Source: Chitinophaga sp. SYP-B3965
GTDB lineage: Bacteria > Bacteroidota > Bacteroidia > Chitinophagales > Chitinophagaceae
NCBI RefSeq assembly: GCF_009647655.1
Contig: NZ_WJFD01000003.1
Location: forward strand, 434,001-498,000
Length of the DNA stretch: 64,000 nt
Direction of reading: 5' to 3'
The notes beneath the pieces were generated by a model, which saw nothing but the letters and a program-made list of their open reading frames with translations, was not told the DNA's origin and made no database searches. A program made the position numbers and the translations under genes. Below, piece after piece: positions 61,341 through 64,000 of this stretch (position 1 is the stretch's first letter; each line of letters begins with the position of its first letter).

Positions 61341-63599
61341 TTATGCGATCTGTGGTGGCACTTCTCCTTTTACACGGAAGAGAGCAGCCGTACGTTTAGG
61401 ATTTCCTACTACCCACACGACATCTCCTTCTTCCAGCACGGTATCAGATATAGGATTCAAAATACGTTCTTCCCCGCGTTCAATACCCACCACCATACTT
61501 CTGGCCAATTCCCGGATACCGGATTGGCGGATACTCTTGCCAAACACAGCAGAACCGGCACGCACATCAAACCTGCGCAGTTCTACTTCTGTTCTGGTAT
61601 GTTTGATCTCCGGAAGATGCTGGTCTATATAATTGCGGAATAAAGTGATCTGTTCATCTGTACCTATTACCTGCAAACGATCTCCCGGATAAAGGCGTTC
61701 TGTTTTCGGCGGGATCGGGATCAGGCGTTCTCCCCTTTCGATCATGGCTATATTTACGCCATATTTCTCTCTCAATATCAACTCCTCAAGGGTTTTACCC
61801 ACACCATCCCATTCCGGCCGAACCTGGAAAGAGGCCAGATGCGCATCCCATGGAGCCAGTACTGCTGGTTCCGGTTTGGCTGCTTTTGCTGCTGCCTCCG
61901 CTGCTTCACGGGCATTGAAGTTCTTAAAGAAACGATCCTCCAGCCTGTTATAAAATACCTGGATCCTGCGGGAAAGCAATATCAATACCACCACCATCAC
62001 GAAAGTAACAGAGAGCGCGATGGTAAAAGAGAAAAACCTGCCCAGCGTAAACCCGATCATAAACACAGCTAATCCAATGCGGGCTATTCGCAGTAACCAT
62101 AAAGGGCCTTTGTATTTGTTCTGTTTACGCAGATTGGAGAAAGCCGTGGTTTGCACCTGCCTTACCGCCAGTGCCCACAGGAAGGGCATCATCACCAGGA
62201 AAGTTATTACGCCGGTAATGATCTTTCCCCATAAAGGGTCCATGAGCTCATTCATCCTTGGAAGCAGGTATAAAGTAGACAGCAGACCAATGGCCACAAT
62301 GATCACGGTACAAATAATGGTGTTGGTGAGATATGCTTTCAATACGATCTGCCAGTCGCTTGCTTCAGAGATCGTTTGGGCGCCGCTGCTATACCTGCTC
62401 AGGCTTGCCTTCCATTTTGGCGGCAAACGTTTATCCAGCCAGTTATAGAAGGGTTCTGCCACTTTGATCATATAAGGAGTGGTGAAGGTGGTCACAGCAG
62501 AAACAGCCACGGCAATGGGATATAGAAAATCGCTGGTTACTTTCAGCGTAAGCCCCAGCGTAGCAATGATAAAAGAGAACTCCCCGATCTGCGCAAGGCT
62601 CATACCAGCCTGTACAGAGGATTTCAGCGGCTGCCCGGATAATACGGCACCAAGCGTGGTACTCAATGTTTTACCCACCAGTGTGATCACGGTGATTAAA
62701 ACCACCGGCCCAATATACATCTGCAACATTTGCGGATCTATCAGCATACCAACTGATACAAAGAAGATAGCACCAAACAGGTCTTTCACTGATTTGATCA
62801 GGTGTTCAATCTTTTCCGCCTGCGTGGTCTCTGCAAGAATGGAGCCCATGATAAATGCGCCCAATGCAGCAGAAAATCCAACCTGCGTAGCCAGCACCAC
62901 CATCAGTAAACATAAACCCAGAGAGGTGACCAGCAAAGTTTCCTCACTCATCAAAGATTTAGTTTTCTTTAATAGAGTAGGAATGAAGAATATGCCACCC
63001 ACAAACCAGAGTATTAAAAAGAAAACCAGCTTCACCACAGAAATGAGCATTTCTGTTCCGGCAAACTGCTGGCTCACAGCCAATGTGGATAGTAATACCA
63101 ATAATACGATGGCGATCAGATCTTCCACAACGAGGATACCAAATACAAGGCCTGCGAATTTTTGTCCTTTCACACCCAGCTCATCAAATGCACGGATAAT
63201 GATCGTAGTGGATGAAATAGAGAGCACACCTCCCAGGAAGATGCTATCCATGGCATTCCATCCCAGTAACTGACCGGTACCATATCCTAAACCCAGCATC
63301 ACCACTACTTCCACCAATGCGGTAATAGAAGCGGATCCACCTACTTTCATCAGTTTCTTGAAACTGAATTCCAATCCAAGACTGAATAATAAAAAGATCA
63401 CGCCTATCTCAGACCACACTTTGATATTCTCTTCTTCTCTAACGGTAGGAAACAAATCAAAATACGGACCTACCAGGATGCCGGCTATCAAATAACCTAA
63501 CACCAGTGGTTGTTTCAGCTTTTTAAAGATGAGTGTTGTAATAGCTGCTGCACCCAGGATAAGGGCGAGGTCCGTAATAAGATTTGGTAAATGAATCAT
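61341..63599 (-). CDS. CPA2-family cation:proton antiporter (Kef-like)
   Basis: A 752-residue membrane protein. The N-terminal ~385 residues hold the antiporter core of about 12 TM helices (LVLGYLIAGILVGPYFDLFP, FLLFSLGLEFSFKKLMKVGG, FLGGVLSISSTTIIIRAFDE, FAGLVFGILVVEDLIAIVLL, FSAALGAFIMGSILAETTQA). Further TM helices follow (residues ~420-540). The cytoplasmic end has two TrkA_C-like domains (~590-665 with YPGDRLQVIGTDEQITLF, and ~680-745 with ILNPISDTVLEEGDVVWVVG). It exchanges K+ or Na+ for H+. No separate Kef ancillary gene is adjacent. Confidence 0.94.
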   Translation of the reverse strand: MIHLPNLITDLALILGAAAITTLIFKKLKQPLVLGYLIAGILVGPYFDLFPTVREEENIKVWSEIGVIFLLFSLGLEFSFKKLMKVGGSASITALVEVVVMLGLGYGTGQLLGWNAMDSIFLGGVLSISSTTIIIRAFDELGVKGQKFAGLVFGILVVEDLIAIVLLVLLSTLAVSQQFAGTEMLISVVKLVFFLILWFVGGIFFIPTLLKKTKSLMSEETLLVTSLGLCLLMVVLATQVGFSAALGAFIMGSILAETTQAEKIEHLIKSVKDLFGAIFFVSVGMLIDPQMLQMYIGPVVLITVITLVGKTLSTTLGAVLSGQPLKSSVQAGMSLAQIGEFSFIIATLGLTLKVTSDFLYPIAVAVSAVTTFTTPYMIKVAEPFYNWLDKRLPPKWKASLSRYSSGAQTISEASDWQIVLKAYLTNTIICTVIIVAIGLLSTLYLLPRMNELMDPLWGKIITGVITFLVMMPFLWALAVRQVQTTAFSNLRKQNKYKGPLWLLRIARIGLAVFMIGFTLGRFFSFTIALSVTFVMVVVLILLSRRIQVFYNRLEDRFFKNFNAREAAEAAAKAAKPEPAVLAPWDAHLASFQVRPEWDGVGKTLEELILREKYGVNIAMIERGERLIPIPPKTERLYPGDRLQVIGTDEQITLFRNYIDQHLPEIKHTRTEVELRRFDVRAGSAVFGKSIRQSGIRELARSMVVGIERGEERILNPISDTVLEEGDVVWVVGNPKRTAALFRVKGEVPPQIA

Positions 63600-63663
63600 A
63601 CTCCCGTCATTTTCGTGTGTGGCTAAAATAGGAAAAAAAATCGGGAGGTAGGGTTAATAAAGC

Positions 63664-63697
63664 ACAAGGAATGTGGCATTTCTGCCACATTCCTTGT
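63664..63697 (-). terminator. terminator of the GH88 gene at the right edge
   Basis: ACAAGGAATGTGGCA (63664-63678) and TGCCACATTCCTTGT (63683-63697) form a perfect 15-bp stem with a 4-nt loop, 27 bp after the GH88 stop. The T-run behind it is weak (GCTTTATTAA). Confidence 0.75.
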
Positions 63698-63724
63698 TAT
63701 AGTAAGACTATTCTTGTATTATGC

Positions 63725-64000
63725 TTAACGGGCTGTCCAGGCCTTGTAGCGTAACAACGCTTCCAGGAAGTAATAATCCGCATAGGATAAAGGCACATCC
63801 AGTTCAGATTTACCAGGCATGGAACCTGTGCTGTGCATGAGGATGAAGTTATTATTAGCTCCTTCTTTTGCACGATAGGCAGGACCTGCAAGACTGATCA
63901 ATGCATCTGCACCGGCATTCCAGTAACGTTTGCTTTCTGCTTTATTTGTGTATTTACTTAACTCCAACAGCGCAGAACTCATGACTGCAGCGGCGGAAGC
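63725..64000 (-). CDS. GH88 unsaturated glucuronyl hydrolase, C-terminal part (5' end outside window)
   Basis: The last 91 codons of a GH88 gene; the frame is open at base 64000 (ASAAAVMSSALLELSKYTNK). It ends ELDVPLSYADYYFLEALLRY then KAWTAR, closely matching the C-terminus of the complete GH88 at 31604-32779 (EVDVPLTYADYYFLEGLMRY). The catalytic Asp residues lie outside the window. It is probably part of another polysaccharide locus to the right. Confidence 0.9.
   Translation of the reverse strand, partial: ASAAAVMSSALLELSKYTNKAESKRYWNAGADALISLAGPAYRAKEGANNNFILMHSTGSMPGKSELDVPLSYADYYFLEALLRYKAWTAR

Noticed and set aside
60876..61399. Plus-strand ORFs over the HExxH gene
   Set aside because: They are shadows in other frames; the minus-strand frame has a coherent protein with a known-looking pattern.

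Overview
The window reads as chromosomal DNA of a Bacteroidota bacterium, most likely a Chitinophagaceae member (Chitinophaga-like). The grounds are three SusC/SusD transporter pairs with glycoside hydrolases, many signal-peptide lipoproteins, an ECF sigma/FecR pair, and promoters of the Bacteroidota type (TTTG, about 20 bp, TAnnTTTG) in front of both tRNA-Asp genes and an ArsR-type repressor. Genus is an inference; there is no rRNA or other marker gene.

Left part (1-11.1 kb): a polysaccharide utilization locus (PUL) on the minus strand, read from right to left: SusC, SusD, two surface lipoproteins with DUF4959/DUF4998 and discoidin-like domains, aldose 1-epimerase and a GH97 glycosidase cut by the window edge. 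A divergent AraC-type activator lies upstream, and the intergenic region carries a 31-bp direct repeat (27/31 identical) with an 11-bp palindromic core, the likely operator.

Middle (11-37.9 kb): mostly single genes and short operons. These include a propeller-YceI fusion lipoprotein, two identical tRNA-Asp genes 11 kb apart, a six-hairpin glycosidase, an ankyrin protein, a berberine-bridge-type oxidase with its AraC regulator, an FkbM methyltransferase, an alpha/beta hydrolase, a frameshifted kinase-like gene, an ArsR-AHSA1-VOC operon with operator palindromes set into the promoter, an overlapping four-gene operon of mostly unknown envelope proteins, a PepSY membrane protein, GH88, a secreted nuclease, a thioesterase, a cysteine-free AhpC/TSA-like protein and a divergent YceI/HxlR pair. 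Behind HxlR is a tandem array of seven full 46-47 bp units plus one decayed unit.

38-49.5 kb: an AraC regulator, a MauE/DoxX membrane protein and a small secreted two-cysteine protein, then a second SusC/SusD system (SusC with an STN domain) with ECF sigma and FecR in an unusual gene order. Next come an unknown protein and a GNAT acetyltransferase whose 3' end is duplicated as a 56-bp direct repeat.

Right part (49.6-64 kb): a mannan/N-glycan type PUL with two GH92 genes, SusD, SusC and a LacI regulator. Three sites sharing ATGCAAAATCGATTT, two in the SusC upstream region and one just before a GH92 gene, look like the LacI operators. The window closes with a small HExxH protein, a CPA2 antiporter and the 3' end of a second GH88 gene.

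No CRISPR array, transposase, phage or plasmid module was seen. The best candidates for something undescribed are the tandem array near 37 kb, the AraC/MauE/small-protein trio, the four-gene operon at 25-29 kb, and the kinase-like gene with an out-of-frame overlapping ORF.
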